This document shows positions 43,925 through 57,700 of a DNA stretch of 64,000 nt, piece by piece. A program made the translations under genes and the position numbers. The notes beneath the pieces were generated by a model, which did no database searches, was not told the DNA's origin, and saw only the letters and a list, made by a program, of their open reading frames with translations. The stretch's first letter is position 1. Every line of letters starts with the position of its first letter. Origin of the DNA: Avena insularis (taxonomy: Eukaryota; Streptophyta; Magnoliopsida; Poales; Poaceae); contig JAJUPC010000224.1 of assembly GCA_023614405.1 (NCBI GenBank), positions 124,001-188,000 on the forward strand, given 5' to 3'.

Positions 43925-46475
43925 CTGGGACCGGGACCCGAGGGATGATATCAGAATCAACATGATGAGCCACCATAAACTCGACTCCTGAAGTATAGAG
44001 TGAACACAACATGATAATGCTCACTGCTTTGAGGACAGGAGCACTACATAGCGAGCATGGAATACATGGGCCATCAACTATGGCTCCTCAAGCATAGAGA
44101 GAGAGAGACTTGGGCTCTCTACACGACAATGGCTCCAGCATTGCTTGGGTGATATGGGTGCTCTAACAATTACTCCCCCAAGCATGGGCGACTTGCAGTG
44201 TGTTGACATCGACTGACGTGTAAGAATGGAGGGACGGAGAACTAATACGACTTTGATGTCCTCCATAGGCCATGAATAATTCCTCCACGTGTGGAGATGG
44301 AAGCCTACTCATGAGCAAGCGGGCGCATCATCAAGAATCCATGACCTTCAGGTAGCGTGCCACGCAAAGGCACCACATGCTTGATGATCCACCTCCAAGG
44401 CGACAACCATCGACCACGACATCCAAGTGCCACCACCTAGATGGCGTCACGCTCCACCATCTCCAAGGCGCCAAGCTCCATCACCTCAAGGCAACTCCTA
44501 TCCCAATAAGAGTGGCGTCCAAACATCAAGAGGCGCCAAGAAACAAGAATCTTCATCGACAAACATCCTCTCTTGAGCATCGCCACCATAAAGAGGATAC
44601 AGACATCGTCGAAGGCATCTTCACCAAGGCGAAGAATTCTTGATGAGCACCAACCATAATGCTCAAGCAAGCTCAAGAAGGCACCACAAGCACAAGAAGA
44701 GTGCCAAGGCAAATGATCACCGTCGTGAGTGTCATGTGGATGACCAAATTAGCCACCAACATGACCAGTAGCAAAACGTGATGACCTCGTCGACACCATC
44801 ATAAGGCACCTTCAACTACGCGTGCCACCACCACCAATGGCACCAAAACAAGCCTTCCTCCATCATCAAGCAATGCCTCGGCTTCCACGACCTGAGAAAA
44901 TGTAGACCTCTACTTGGCCATGTTGGATGGCATGAGCCTACCTCCACCACTACTACGAGATGGCCCACAAGGCCCGGTCGAGCATCAGGATTTTCCTTGA
45001 CTGGAGGCGTGATGCCCATCTTATGGCATCCAACCTTAGATGCGACAAGGTCGAGAATGGTGAGCATGGGATTTTCCCTTCACCAAAGGAGGCGGCAGGT
45101 TGAGAAGCCAAGGCCTATCCCCATATGTTTGAGTGATGATGTGGTACCAATCCCATGTGAGTATAGAGCCACTTAGCCCACTTGAGTGAGAACAGAGTGG
45201 GATGAGTGACTCCACCTTATGTGAGATTGATTGCTTCCACTTTGAGGGCATAGGTGACACTAGTGAGTTGAGAGTGGTAGTTGATAGGTCAAGTGAGACC
45301 ATTTCTATTTCTAACAACACCTCTACCTCTAGTGTGTTCTCTTATGTTGTGCTAGGTTCCATGTGGATGAAGGCCCTGCCATGAAGCAATGATGCCTCAA
45401 TTGGAGAAGATGTACATGGTGCACGAAGATGATGTTATGCCATGGCTACATCAGAAAATGAAGTAAATCCTGAGGAGGCCACTACTTCCACAACACCCAC
45501 TTCATATGAGAGGTATGAACAAGGTAACAATAAGGGTGTTGATGATGCCATGATCCACTAGTGGACATGATGAATTGTGAGGATATGCATGCTATGGATG
45601 ATACTTGTGACATTACATATGCTTCATTCATATTCCCATGTGATGCTTTGCCTTAGCATAATATTGCTCATGTGGAATTGTTTTATTGCGATACCATTTC
45701 CATAAACATGCCATGCTATGCATCTTGTGTGTATCCTCAATTGCCGGACTTGCTTTGTCATGCTAGTCATTCAATTTCTCCGTTGCTTGCGATAAGATGA
45801 ATGCTTGCTATTTCACTTGTTTTGCTTGCAACAACATTGATCATATGCATTATAATGAGATGGCCCCCATAGCTTTCTCAATTTTGGAATTTTGATGATT
45901 GCCATGATAAGCATGTTACTTGCATATTCACCATGCACCTATTTCATACTTGATTGACATTAATGGTGATGTGCACAAGAAGAATCGTCATGATGGATGA
46001 TGTGTATCTCTACCATGCACACACGTTCTTCCTTTTGTGTATGATGTGTGTAGGTACCATTATCATGTCGACCTCGGTTGAGCGAGTTGACAAAAGGCTC
46101 TTGAGAGCATCCCACTGGTGAGTTCAAGCAGAACCCAGCTCGATACCTTTTGCATGCTTTGCATCTTTCATGTTGGCAAATTGCTCTTTCCTATGGTTTG
46201 ATTGCAAGCATGTTGATGGTATTATCTCACCTTATGACATTCATGTTTCTTCGATTTTGGATAATGATGCTTTGTGTGTTGCAACAAAATGTTGAACATT
46301 TTCTCTTTAGATGTTTTGTTTGCAACCACAATTCCATTAAGAGCATGTATTGTCATGAGAGCTTCCAAGAATCTCGTCTTGTTGTTGCAACAAACATAAG
46401 GACCACTTGCTCTTTCCTTTGTTTTGTTTTGCAAACATGTTTGCAGCTTGGGATACTTATTGCATGATAAATTGC
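43925..46475 (+). pseudogene. D3 ORF remnant
   Basis: Recognisable pieces of the D2 ORF in order: DDPPPRRQ and the Pro/His-rich part (44377-44643), SDSTLCEIDCFHFEG and VVDRSSETISISNN (45202-45340), SFRCFVCNH-like and TTCSFLCF repeats (46240-46440). Every piece is in a different frame because of small deletions. Large parts of the acidic N-terminal repeats are missing. Confidence 0.8.
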
Positions 46476-49115
46476 ACTTATCATGGGAATATAGGTATGC
46501 AACAAGCGACATGTTTGCAAACAAAACAAAAGGAAAGAGCAAGTGGTCCTTATGTTTGTTGCAACAACAAGGCGAGATTCTTGGAAGCTCTCATGACAAT
46601 ACATGCTCTTAATGGAATTGTGGTTGCAAACAAAACATCGGAAGAGAAAATGTTCAACATTTTGTTGCAACACACAAAACATCATTATCCAAAATGAAGA
46701 AACATAGATGTCACAAGGTGAGATAATACCATCAACATGCTTGCAATCAAACCATAGGAAAGAACAATTTGCCAACATGAAAGATGCAAAGCATGCAAAA
46801 GGTATCGAGCTGGTTAGATCTTGAACTCACTTGTGGGATGCTCTCAAGAGCTCTTTTGTCAACTTCGTGCTCATGGGGGTTGACATGATAATCTTGGTAC
46901 CTACACACATCATACCTAAAAGGAAGAGCGATGTGTGCATGGTAGAGATACATCATCCATCATAGTATCTCTTCTTGTACATCACCATTAATATCAATCA
47001 AGTATGAAATAGGTGCATGGTGAATATGCAGTGGGAACATGCTTATCATGGCAATCATCAAATCTCAAAAATTGAGAAAGCTATGGGGCCATCTCATTAT
47101 AATGCATATGATCAATGTTGTTGCAAGCAAAACAAGTGAAATAGCAAGCATTCATCTTGTTGCAACAGCGGGAGAAATTGAATGACTAGCATGACAAAGC
47201 AAGTCCGAAGCAATTGGAGGATACACAAGATGCATAGCATGGCATGTTTATGGAAATGGTATAGCAATAAAACAATTCCACACATGAGCAATATTATGCA
47301 AGGCAAAGCATCACATGGGAATATGAATGAAGCATATGTAATGTCACCGTATCATCCATAGCATGCATATCCTCACAATTCATCATGTCCACTAGTGGGA
47401 TCATGGCATCATCAACACCCTTATTGTTACCTTGTTCATACCTCTCATATGAAGTGGGTGTTGTGGAAGTAGTGGCCTCCTTGTGGGCGACTTGTCTTCT
47501 TGATGTAGCCTTGGCATAACATCTTCGTGCACCATGTACATCTTCTCCAATTGAGGCATCATTGCTTCATGGCTTGGCGTCTTCATCCATGGAACCTAGC
47601 ACAACATAAGAGAACACACTAGAGGTAGAGGTAAGTTGTTAGAAATAGAAATGGTCTCACTTGACCTATCAACTACCACTCTCAACTCACTGGGTGTATC
47701 ACTCATGCCCTCAAAGTGGAAGCACTCAATCTCACATAAGGTGGAGTCACTCATCTCACTCTTGTTCTCACTCAAGTGGGCTAAGTAGCTCTCATACTCA
47801 CATGGGATTGGTACCACATCATCACTCAAGCATATGGAGATAGGCTCAAGTTTCCTCAACTCCAAGCGCCTCCTTTGGTGAAGGAAAATCCCATGCTCAC
47901 CATTCTTGACCTTGTCGCCTTCAAGGTTGGATGCCATAAGATGGGCATCATCGCTCCTCCTTAGTCGAAGGAGAAAATCCCATGCTCGGCCGAGTCTTGT
48001 GGCCATCTCGTAGTAGTGGTGGAGGTGGCTCATGCTATCAACTTGCAGTAGAGGTCTACATTTTCCTGATTGGCGAGGTCGTGGAAGTCAATGAGCATTG
48101 AAGCTTGATGGCGTGGAGAAGAGCTTGCTCTTGGTGCCATTGTGGTGGTGGCACGAGTAGTTGAAGGTGCCCTATGATGGTGTCGTGGAGGTCATTGGCG
48201 TGCCTTGCCGATGGTTGATGTTGGTGAAGCACTTGGTCATCCACATGACACTCACGGTGATCATTTGCCTTAGCACTCTTCTTGTGCTTGTGGTGCCTTC
48301 TTGAGCTTGCTTGAGCATTATGGTTGGTGCTCATCAAAATTCTTCGTCTTTATGGTGAAGATGCCTTTGTGATGTCTTGTATCCTCTTTATGGTGGCGAT
48401 GCTCATGAGGATGTTTGTCGATGAAGATTCTTGTTTCTTGGCGCCTCTTGATGTATATGATGTTTGGGCGCCACTCTTGTTGGGATAGGAGTGGAGCTTG
48501 GCGCCTTGGAAGTGATGGAGCTTGGCGCCTTGGAGATGGTGGGCGTGACACCAACTAGGTGAGTGGCACTTGATGTCGTGTCGATGGTAGGCTTATGCAT
48601 GTGAAGTGGATCATCGAGAAGTGGGTGGTGCCCTTTGGTGTGTACGCTTGGCCTTGAAGAGTCATGGAATCTTGATGATCGCCTCCTCTTGCTTGGCGTA
48701 GTAGGCTTCCATCTCCACCACGGTGGAGGAATTATTCATGGCTCGTGGAGGAGCCATCAAAGTCGATGAGTTCTCGTGTCCTCCATTCTTGGCGAGGCGT
48801 CGTCGATGTCACCTCGAAGTCGTCCATGCTTGAGGTAATTGTTGGTGTAGTACTCCATATCACCCAAGCATGTGGAGCCATTAATAGGTGTAGAGCTCCA
48901 AGTCTTCCATGCTTGAGGAGCCATAGTTGATGTCATGCTCCATGTATTCCATGCATGTGGAGCCGTTGTCGATGTAGTGCTCCGGGTCCTCAAAGCATGC
49001 GGAGCCATTGCCGGTGTTGTGCTCAAATCATGTCCTCTATACTTGTGGAGTCGTAGTCATGGTGGCTCATCATAGATTCTTCATAGATATCATCCTCGAT
49101 TAAGTCCCTAGACAT
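46476..49115 (-). pseudogene. D4 ORF remnant
   Basis: The mirror of D3, from the same internal breakpoint back to the start codon (ATG 49115). Pieces: SFRCFVCNHNSIKS (46620s), MMPQLEKMYMVHED (47530s), SDSTLCEIECFHFEG (47700s), STNHNAQASSRRHHKHKKS (48290s) and degraded 14-residue repeats (48770-49060). Many frameshifts. Confidence 0.82.
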
Positions 49116-50437
49116 GATGCACAAGACCAACGGTGTATATGGAAGTGGTAGTGGGAGTTAGGGATACACGTCAAACCTTGCTTTACCTTGGAAGATCGTA
49201 TGTTGCAGTGGCCACACTTGAGAGCAATAAACCAAGAAAGTGAAGTTCAGCGAACGCAAAACCAACTACTAACAAAACACACACACACAAGGCCTATGGT
49301 GGATAGGTATGGAAAGTGGCATGTCAAGAACCAATCGAAATCAAAGATGTTGTAATGGCAAGTAAAGAACCACAATGATCACAAAGCAAACAAATCAATC
49401 CACAAGATTGGAAATATGTGCAAGGAAACACACAGTGGGATAAATGGGACTTGTCACGGAGAAAGTGAGCTAAGAACCAAATGATTACCTAAGCGAAGAC
49501 TATAAGCTCATGTCACACAAGTACAAGGAGAGGCAACTAGTTCGATTGCACAAGATTGAGTGGGCTACAAGATATGCACAATAAGTACCACCTATATGAT
49601 GTTCATCGAACTTCACGCTTCCTATTCTATTAGGCACATTTATTTTTCTTTCTTTTTCTCTTTTTCTTTTTTTTCTATTTTTTTTCTTTTCTTTTTTTCT
49701 TTTCACTTGCCTCTTCCTTGTTCTATACAAGATAACTATATGAGATAAGCTCACAATGTTTGCTCGGAATCTACAAGGTATCAAATGTACATAGCCCAAG
49801 CTAATCATAAGAGGAACTAGTCTCAATAGGTGTTTGTTGCTTCATAAAATAGTGGGGTTCACAAAAGGAATGTAAGTGGGGAAAAGTCACGGAATGTTTA
49901 TACCTTTCGATGAGCTTCACCCTTTATTAGCTTCTGCCTTGCTCACGGAATTTGGATGGAGTAGATAGCATGAACAACGAGATGATGATGTAGTGCTCCT
50001 TCTCCTCTTGAAGCTTGAGCTAAAGAACACCAAAATCGAGTTGAAATGCAAAAGTTATGCTCAAAACGTGCTTTGAGTTTTTTACATGCTGGAAGGCGGA
50101 GACTCGATCACTGAGAAGCAAAAAAGTCCGGAGACTCCGGTCTAGGCGGAGACTCGGTCCGATGATTCAGGCGTCGAACTCGAGGCAGGGCCGTTTTGCG
50201 GAAAACTCGAACCAAAACCTCAGTTGATGGGAAAATCAAGGAATTAGGCCATGGGAGCGGGGGAAGGTAGATCAACTAGTTTGCTTAAGTAATCCACGGA
50301 TCAAAACCTAAAAACTCACTCAAATCACATATCGATCCAAAACACGAATTGGGGCTGTTTTTGGTGGAATTTTCAATTTATGGGGAAAAGACCAAATCGA
50401 TGAGAAATCAGTGGCAACCAAAAGCTGCGATGCAGGA
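49116..50437 (-). other. D4 leader
   Basis: Family D leader with pyrimidine-rich plus strand (49640-49715) and GAG-type dyads (CCGGAGACTCCGG near 50128-50140). The primer site is corrupted (GCGATGCAGGA where D2 has GTTGATACCAGA). Confidence 0.8.
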
Positions 50438-51470
50438 TGATGGAGGGTTAACCTCTTGGGTGCCGATCTTCCGGATCTCGGTCAAATCGATGGGAAAGCG
50501 AGGAAAGGGAGAAGGTATGAGGCGAACACACACCTCGCGAAGAACCACGATGAACACCATAAAACTCCACGATACAAGGCCGATTGCTCCCGAGCGACCC
50601 ACCGATTCGATAGAATCCTCGCAAGAAAGATCGGTCAGCGTGCTCCCTCAAATCCACATCGGAGAGGAAGAACACCTTGGGAGGGTCTTGAAAACTTGGA
50701 GAGCGACATTGAACTCCAAGGCCTTGTTCAACGATGGATGCATGATGCAAAGTCAATCGAGATTAGTGGCGATGATAGTCGATCCCCTTAGTAAAGGGGA
50801 TGAGCCAAAACTAGAGATTCCACAATGGGGTTGTCTTTAGTCTATCATCTATGCCTAAGGGATACATGAAGGGGTGGGGCTCTATTTATAGGCCAGCCAC
50901 ATAAGCGAGGGTAGTTTAGGGATAAAACTAGGGTTTGCCGAGATAAAGGGTACATGGGCCGAAGGCCCATTGGCTGCATGAGCCCATCGTGTGGCCGGAG
51001 ACTCGAGGTGGGTCAGAGACTCACGGTCTGGGCAGGCTGAGAGCCTCAGTATGCTTCGATTGTCGTCTCTTCTAAAGGTATAGCGTTAGCTGTCCTCGAG
51101 CAGTTCTTGGGAGGTCGGTCCAGGGTTTGCCCTAGGTAAGTCGGGTCCCGAGACTCTTTGGGTGTTGCGGGGCCAGGAGACTTCGGTGTAGAGCCGGAGA
51201 CTTCTGAGTGGTTCAGCCCAGTGTGCTTCTTAAAGAGTCTCTCTCTTCAAGCCTCCGCCTCTCTTGTGAGCTTGATGTCCAAGCTTCCTCCCTTGCCTCC
51301 GTGCTGTCGGTGTGAACCTATCATGCATATGTGATGGGTATGAGTAGCATACCATTCAATAGAGGAATTAGGAAGTAGACAGCATGAAACAGTTTACCTT
51401 TGGAGTCCATGACGACTTGGCGTAAGTTGAGACCATGATGTGGTAACGGCCGTGGGGTCGGGCTGCATCG
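50438..51470 (-). repeat. D4 5' LTR, degraded
   Basis: Starts TGATGGAGGG and ends GGCTGCATC. The TATA region is at 50880-50890. The dyad array (50995-51200) is almost unreadable, with short insertions as well as deletions. Confidence 0.85.
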
Positions 51471-53798
51471 ATGAAGCTATCAATATTACTATTGTTACAT
51501 ATCGTTTCATCCTACGTTTGGATGACATGCTTGATGCTAATTGGTGGCTCTACCATGTTTTTCTAAAATTGATTTGCGTAGTGGTTACCACAGATTCGTA
51601 TGAAATTGGAGATGAATGGAAAAACTGACATTTAAAACTAAGTTGGTTTGTATGAGTGGTTAGTGATGCGTTTGGTTTAACTAATGCACCCAGCTTTCAT
51701 GAGATTAATGAATGAAGTTTTCGTGCTTTGATTGGACGTTTGTGGTAGTCTACTTTGATGATATTCACGATTTATAGCAAATCTTTAGAGATCATTTGGA
51801 CCATTTATGTGTTACTTTCAATGCTTTCACGTGATGCCTGTTTAGTAATCTTGAGAAGTGCACCTTTTGCACCGTAGTTCGTTTCTTGGCTATGTTGTTA
51901 CATCACGGAGGGGTATTGAAGTGGATCCAGGCCAAGGTAAAAGCTATTGATAATTGGTAGTAGCCATGGCGGCGGTCACACAAGTGAGGATTTTCTTGGC
52001 CTCGTTGGTTTTTATAGGCGCGCTTTGTCAAAGACTTTGGATCAATTGCGCTTGAATGAACTTTTACCAACAAGGATGTGCCCTTTGTTTGAGGTCTTTT
52101 GCGCACAACAACGAGGCCTTCGTTATATTGAAAGATAACACATGCTCCCTTACTCCAACTTCCTGATTTTAATAAGACTTTGATCTTGAAATGTGATGCT
52201 AGTGGAATTGGTTTGGGAGGTGTGTTATTACAAGAGGAAAACACATTGCATATTTGGTGAAAAGAATTGAGTGGGGCTAGTCAGAAACTACTTATGATAA
52301 AAAAAATTATATCGTTGTGTTGGGACATTTAGAAACTTGGCAATATTATCTATGGCCTAAAGATTTGTTATAATTCGATCCTTGAATCTTTGAAGCATAT
52401 TAAGTAGTCAAGCTAAGTTGAATTCACATGCAAAAGTAGGGTTGAATTTATTGAGTCTTTTCCTTATGTTATCAAACACAAAAAAATTAAAAGATATTAT
52501 TCTTGATGCTTTTTGTCGTAGTTATACTTTGTTATCTCAACGACTTCAAAAATATTTGGATTGTAAACTATGAGGATCAATATGTGCATGATGCTTTTGA
52601 ATTTAAAAGATATGTGTTACAGAATTGTAGAGATGGTAGAACATGGAACAAGTTAAAGTCTTCAATGATGGATTGTGTGTCTTCAACAAACTATGCATTC
52701 GAGATAGTTACATTAGTCTTTTGTTATTTGAGGCGCATGGAGGAGATTGATGGGACACTTTGGTGTCAAAAGAAAAAAAAGCGGAGGATGTTCTTGCACA
52801 CACTTCTTTGGAGCCCGTGTCGTCCAGATGTTGAATGCGATTTGGCACGCTTTTTTGCACTACGCTGTCAAAAGCTAAGTCTGTATAATTCACATGGTTT
52901 ATATATGCCTCTTCACATTTCCTAGTGTTCCTTGGGAGGATATTTCTATGGACTTTGTTTTGGGATTGCCACTAACACCGAAGGGAGGAGGTATGTATTT
53001 TTTTGTGGATCGGTTTTAAGATGGAACACTTTATTCCTTGTCTTAAAGCGGATGATCTGCATATTGCATTGAAATCTGTTCGTTTGCATGGTGTGTGTAT
53101 AAATACTATTATTTACGATGCGTGATACTAAATTTCTTAGCCACTTTTAGGAATGCTATGTAAAGTTGAGTTCTATTTAGTACTACATATGTCATCTAAG
53201 CGATGGACAAACTAAAGTAAGTAAATAGAACTTTGTCTACTATGTTGGAGCTGTTTTAAAGAAGAACTTAAAATTGTGGGAAGAGTGTTTACCTCATATA
53301 GAATTTGCTTATAATCATTATTGCATTCTACCACAAAAGATGTGCCCAGATTTGAGATCGTGTATGGTTTTTTGTTCTCGTGCACCTATTGATTTGTGAT
53401 TGCCTTTACCTACTTGATTGCAACATAATTTGGATGCTACACAGCAATGAAATGATATTAAACTGCATAAGACTACTAAAAGATAACATCGAACATATGG
53501 TCATAAGTATAAACTTTAATGAGGGATAAAGGGAGAAAGCATGTTGTGTTTGATGTTGGAGATCTTTGTTGGTTACATTTGCGTGGATAAAACTTTCCTG
53601 ATTCTGTAAGTCTAATAATTAATAGCGTCTTTGCTGGTCTCTTTAAGGTGTTAGAAAATAAATGATAATGCATATAAACTTGAGTTACTTGCGGACTTTG
53701 TGCAGTTAGTCCCTCACGTTTAACATTGTTTAGTATTTTACTTTGGTGAGGAAGATGAGATTGCGTCGAGGGGGCGACTTCAATTTAAGAAGGGAGCA
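51471..53798 (+). pseudogene. A3 RT-RNase H-integrase remnant
   Basis: Reads like A1 pol with dense 1-3-base insertions and deletions. Integrase motifs can be traced at nucleotide level (ATGGACTTTGTTTTGGGATT near 52949, CCTCATATAGAATTTGC near 53292, and GATTTGAGATCGT near 53349) but not in a single frame. No open stretch exceeds about 140 codons and none follows the domain order. Confidence 0.85.
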
Positions 53799-54506
53799 TG
53801 ATGTGGACATCCATTATTGATACAATTGACGTTGTACCTGACTACACATACAAGGGGAGACATCCACAGGATCTCATGCCAAACAACAACTTCTAAGACT
53901 TTTTGAAGTTTCTTGGAACTACTCACATACATGAGAATATGATGCTGCCTAAATCAGATGTATTTCTTACTCTTAGGAAGATGATGGACCAAGAAAAGCA
54001 TGGATGAGAGGACAACATTGGAGACATGGCCATGCATGGAGATGGCAACCAAAGTGATGATGATCAAGAAGGCCATGGATGAAGATTTGGAACTTTGAGG
54101 CCACCATAATGGAGAAAGAAGGCTTGGAAGAAATATTCAAGAATCAATACTTCACTGCAGGTTAATTAGTCCATAGCTTGTATATTACGCGACTTCTTTT
54201 ACTTTATTAAGGAAACCCATCATATAATTTCATGAGAGTTTTTATTAGCCACTTTTAGAATCCGATTTGGGGAAAAGGACTTCTGTTAGGTTGGATTAAA
54301 CCACCACTTCATGCCTTGGCGAAACCCCACACAAAGCATAAATACTCCCCATAGCCGTCCCTAGACTGGGATTTTGTTTAGACATTAAGTTAGCCATCAA
54401 TATTAGCTCATGTGTCATGAGACTTGTACTTCAAAACCTATTCAGGATCCCACCTCTTCAATAAAGCTTTCCTCTTAATGATGTGGTTCTTACTTGTTCT
54501 CGATTT
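53799..54506 (+). repeat. A3 3' LTR, end missing
   Basis: Starts TGATGTGGAC after AAGGGAGCA. AATAAA lies at about 54461-54466. Truncated after TTCTCGATTT, about 230 bases short of the family A LTR end, at the B6 junction. Confidence 0.88.
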
Positions 54507-57500
54507 GGTCCATCACCTCTTGGCTTGAGTTTTGAGTCGCGTTCCTTGGGGAAGCGGTCTTTACTTAAGTGTATCCACACAAGGTCGCCTTCTTCAAAGA
54601 TCATCTCTTTCTTGTTCTTGTTTAGCCTTGATGCTTGGCGAAGGACTTGTTGCTCGATCGTAGCTCTTGTGTCTTCATGGAGTTTCTTCATTGTTTGGGC
54701 ACGCTTGACAACGTCCATATTGGCACGTTCGTGAAGCGGAAGTGGAAGGATATCGAGCGCGGTGAGATGCTCGAAACCATAGACGATCCTGAACGGGCTC
54801 CTCATGGTGGTGGAGTGCTTGGCGCGGTTGTAGGCAAACTCGGCGTGTGGAATACATTCCTCCCAGTCTTTAAGGTTCTTCTTTATCAACACGGAGGAGT
54901 GTGCCCAGGCTTCGATTAGCGACCTCGGTTTGTCCATCGGTTTGAGGATCAGGCGACGAGAAGAGGAGCTTGATGTCGAGCTTGGCCATGAGAGTCTTCC
55001 GTAGCTCATGAATTTGATGTCGCCGGATACGATTGTTCTTGGTACACCGTGTAGTCAATTATTTCCTGAAAACAAATTTGCTACATGTGAAGCATCATCG
55101 GTCTTATGGCACGGAATGAAGTGTGCCATTTTTGAAAAGCGATCCACTACCACAAATATAGAATCATGTCCATGTTTAGATCTAGGCAAGCCTAACACAA
55201 AGTCCATGCTAATGTCCGACCAAGGTGCATGAGGAATAGGCAATGGCATGTAAAGACCAAAGGGGTTAGACTTAGACTTAGCTTGGATACATGTAGTGCA
55301 TCGTTCGACATTGCGCTCCGCGTCGCGCTTCATCTTTGGCCAAAAGTAGTGAGTGGATAGCATGTCATATGTCTTGTCACGGCCAAAGTGACCCATAAGG
55401 CCTCCACCATGGGACTCTTGAAGAAGCAAGATTTGGAGAGATGACTTCGGAATGCAAAGCTTGTTTTGTTTGAAAAGAAAACCCTTATGCAAATAAAAAT
55501 CATCAATACCTTTGTCTATTGAACATTTTGCAAAAATTGGTCCAAAGAAAGAGTCGGACACGTACAAAGATTTGATGTCATCAAGACCCAAGACATTTAC
55601 TTCGAGTCGCGTAAGAAGGTTTGTGTTTTTGCGAGACAAGGCGTCCGCTACCACATTTTCTTTGCCCTTCTTGTATTTGACAATGTAAGGAAAAGATTCC
55701 ATAAAATCAACCCATTTGGCGTGCCTTTTACTCAAATTGGCTTGGTCCTTAAGATATTTCAACGATTCATGGTCAGAATGGATGATAAATTCTTTGGGCC
55801 AAAGATAGTGTTGCCACACTTGAAGGACACGAACCAAGGCAAAAAGTTCTTTGTCATAAATGGGATAGTTAAGGCGTGCGCCATCAAGTTTCTCACTATG
55901 GTATGCAATAGGACGCCCATTTTGCATAAGGACGCCTCCAATGCCAATACCACTAGCGTCACATTCAATCTCAAAGGTTTTTGTGAAATCCGGTAATGCT
56001 AGGAGTGGTGCTTTGGTGAGCCTCTTTTTGAGCTCATCAAAATCCTTTTGTTGTGCTTTTCCCAAACGAACGTGACATTTTTCTTCGTCAATTCGTTGAG
56101 GAGGCAAGCAATGGTCGAAAAGTCTTTCACAAAGCGATGGTAAAAGCCAGCCAACCCATGAAAACTACGAAGTTCACTAACATTGGTGGGTATGGGCCAA
56201 TCTCGTATGTCCTTAACTTTTGAGACATCGACTTCAATGCCATTAGAAGACACAACAAAACCAAGGAAAATGAGCTTGTCTTTTGCAAAAGTGCACTTTG
56301 GGAGATTAGCATAAAGCTTTTCATGACGAAGGATTTGAAGGACCTCCTTAACATGAGTAACATGCTCCTCTACTGACCAACCATTCATAGAGACCAAGCT
56401 TGGTCTTGAAGGCGGTTTTCCACTCATCACCTTCGGCCATGCAAATTTGATGGTAACCACTACGAAGATAAATTTTCGAAAATATAGTATCGCCACATAA
56501 CTCATCAAGCATGTCATCAATATGCGGTATAGGATGTCGATAACACACGGTGATAGCATTGATTGGACGGCAGTCCATGCATAACCGCAACGTATCATCC
56601 GTTTTTGGAACTAGAATCACGGGGACCGCGCTTGGGATAGTGCTTACTTGGATCAAACCTTTGGAGACGAGTTGGTTGATTTGACGTTCTATCTCCTTCG
56701 TCTCTTAGGGTTAAATGCGTCACGCCAAGTTTGGGAGTGGGGCGCCGGGTATGAGGTCGATGCGGTGCTCGATTCCACGAAGAGGAGGTAGGCCATGAGG
56801 AAGCTCTTCGGGAAATACATCGTGGAATTCCTGCAAAATAGCCATCAAAGAAGGAGGAACATTTGTCAAGTCATTAGTTCCTTGCGCTAGTCCCTTGCAA
56901 ACAAGGACATAGTGCAAGATGGATGGGTTGTTCCGCACTTCTCTCATCTCACTTTTGGTGGCAAGAAGAACACTCTTAGTTTTTCCACTCGAGTTTGGCT
57001 TGTGGCACTCACTCACTATAGTGTGGCTCTCTCGCTCACCACTCTTCTCACAAGGTGTTTTTGTGTATTGCGCCCTCGCTAAAGCCTTTGCATTGTCCGC
57101 ATTTATTTGGCTAGGAGTCATTGGTTGCAACACACAAGTTTTTTCAAGGCATTTGAAGGTATAAGTGTTTGAGTGACCATCATGCAAAGCATGCTTGTGA
57201 TATTGCCACGGCCTTCCTAGCAACATATGGCAAACCGTCATTGGGACCACGTCACATTCCACCGTGTCCTTGTAGGGTCCAATTGAGAACGTGGCCGAGA
57301 CGGTGTGCTTGATCTTGACGGATCCTTGGTCACTTATCCATTGTATATGGTAGGGGTGTTTATGCGGATGGAGGGTGAGGTTGAGTTTCTCACACAATTC
57401 CGTGCTTGCAAGATTGTGGCAACTCCCTCCATCGATGACAACTTTGATGGACTTCCCATTGATACCGGCACGAGTTTGGAAGATGTTTGATCGTTGGTCT

Positions 57501-57700
57501 TCATTCTCATTAACTTGAGTAGTTAAGACCCTTGTGACCACAAGCGATGGACTTGCGTCATGCTCACACACAAGTAGTTCTTGGTCCTCTTCCAAATGTT
57601 GCCTTGCCATGGCTTCCTTGACCCTTGCATCAAACTCTTCTTCACTCAAGTATTCTTCATCGCCGTTGTCATGGATGAACAAAACTTTCTTGTTCCCACA
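54507..57700 (-). pseudogene. B6 protease, RT, RNase H and integrase
   Basis: 57682-56720 holds the protease ([29 protein letters not shown]) and the RT start. The RT palm has a deletion that joins LGLYEWL directly to EEHVTHV, removing the YxDD block. 56107-55055 gives RNase H and integrase to VANLF, with the first catalytic Asp. 55009-54458 gives the rest of the core after further small deletions, and the C-terminal [19 protein letters not shown]. The protein cannot be active because the RT active site is gone. Confidence 0.9.

Larger units (their letters stand above)
42745..51470. mobile_element. D3/D4: inverted pair of family D fragments
   Basis: 42745-46475 reads as family D leader and ORF on the plus strand; 46476-51470 reads as the same ORF, leader and 5' LTR on the minus strand. 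The two arms meet without spacer at the same ORF position (equivalent to D2 ~25836). Both arms are full of 1-3-base deletions. The left arm begins ~190 bases inside the leader at a chimeric junction with B5; the right arm ends with an LTR next to A3 RT. Confidence 0.85.
51471..54506 (+). mobile_element. A3: family A Ty3/gypsy element, decayed 3' part
   Basis: RT fragments (LDDML, LVVYFDD-like near 51745-51775), RNase H (ASGIGLGG near 52195-52225), integrase and a family A LTR follow in order but with a frameshift every few tens of bases. The left side abuts the D4 LTR, and the right side is cut within its LTR at the junction with B6. Confidence 0.85.

Noticed and set aside
49500..49826. Lys/Arg-rich 108-codon ORF (KRKKEKKKNRKKRKRE) as a basic protein
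   Set aside because: Translation of the low-complexity purine tract; its frame is not kept in the other D leaders.
54507..55054. B5 and B6 as two halves of one interrupted element
   Set aside because: Both contain the integrase core and C-terminus, so they overlap in content and must be separate copies.
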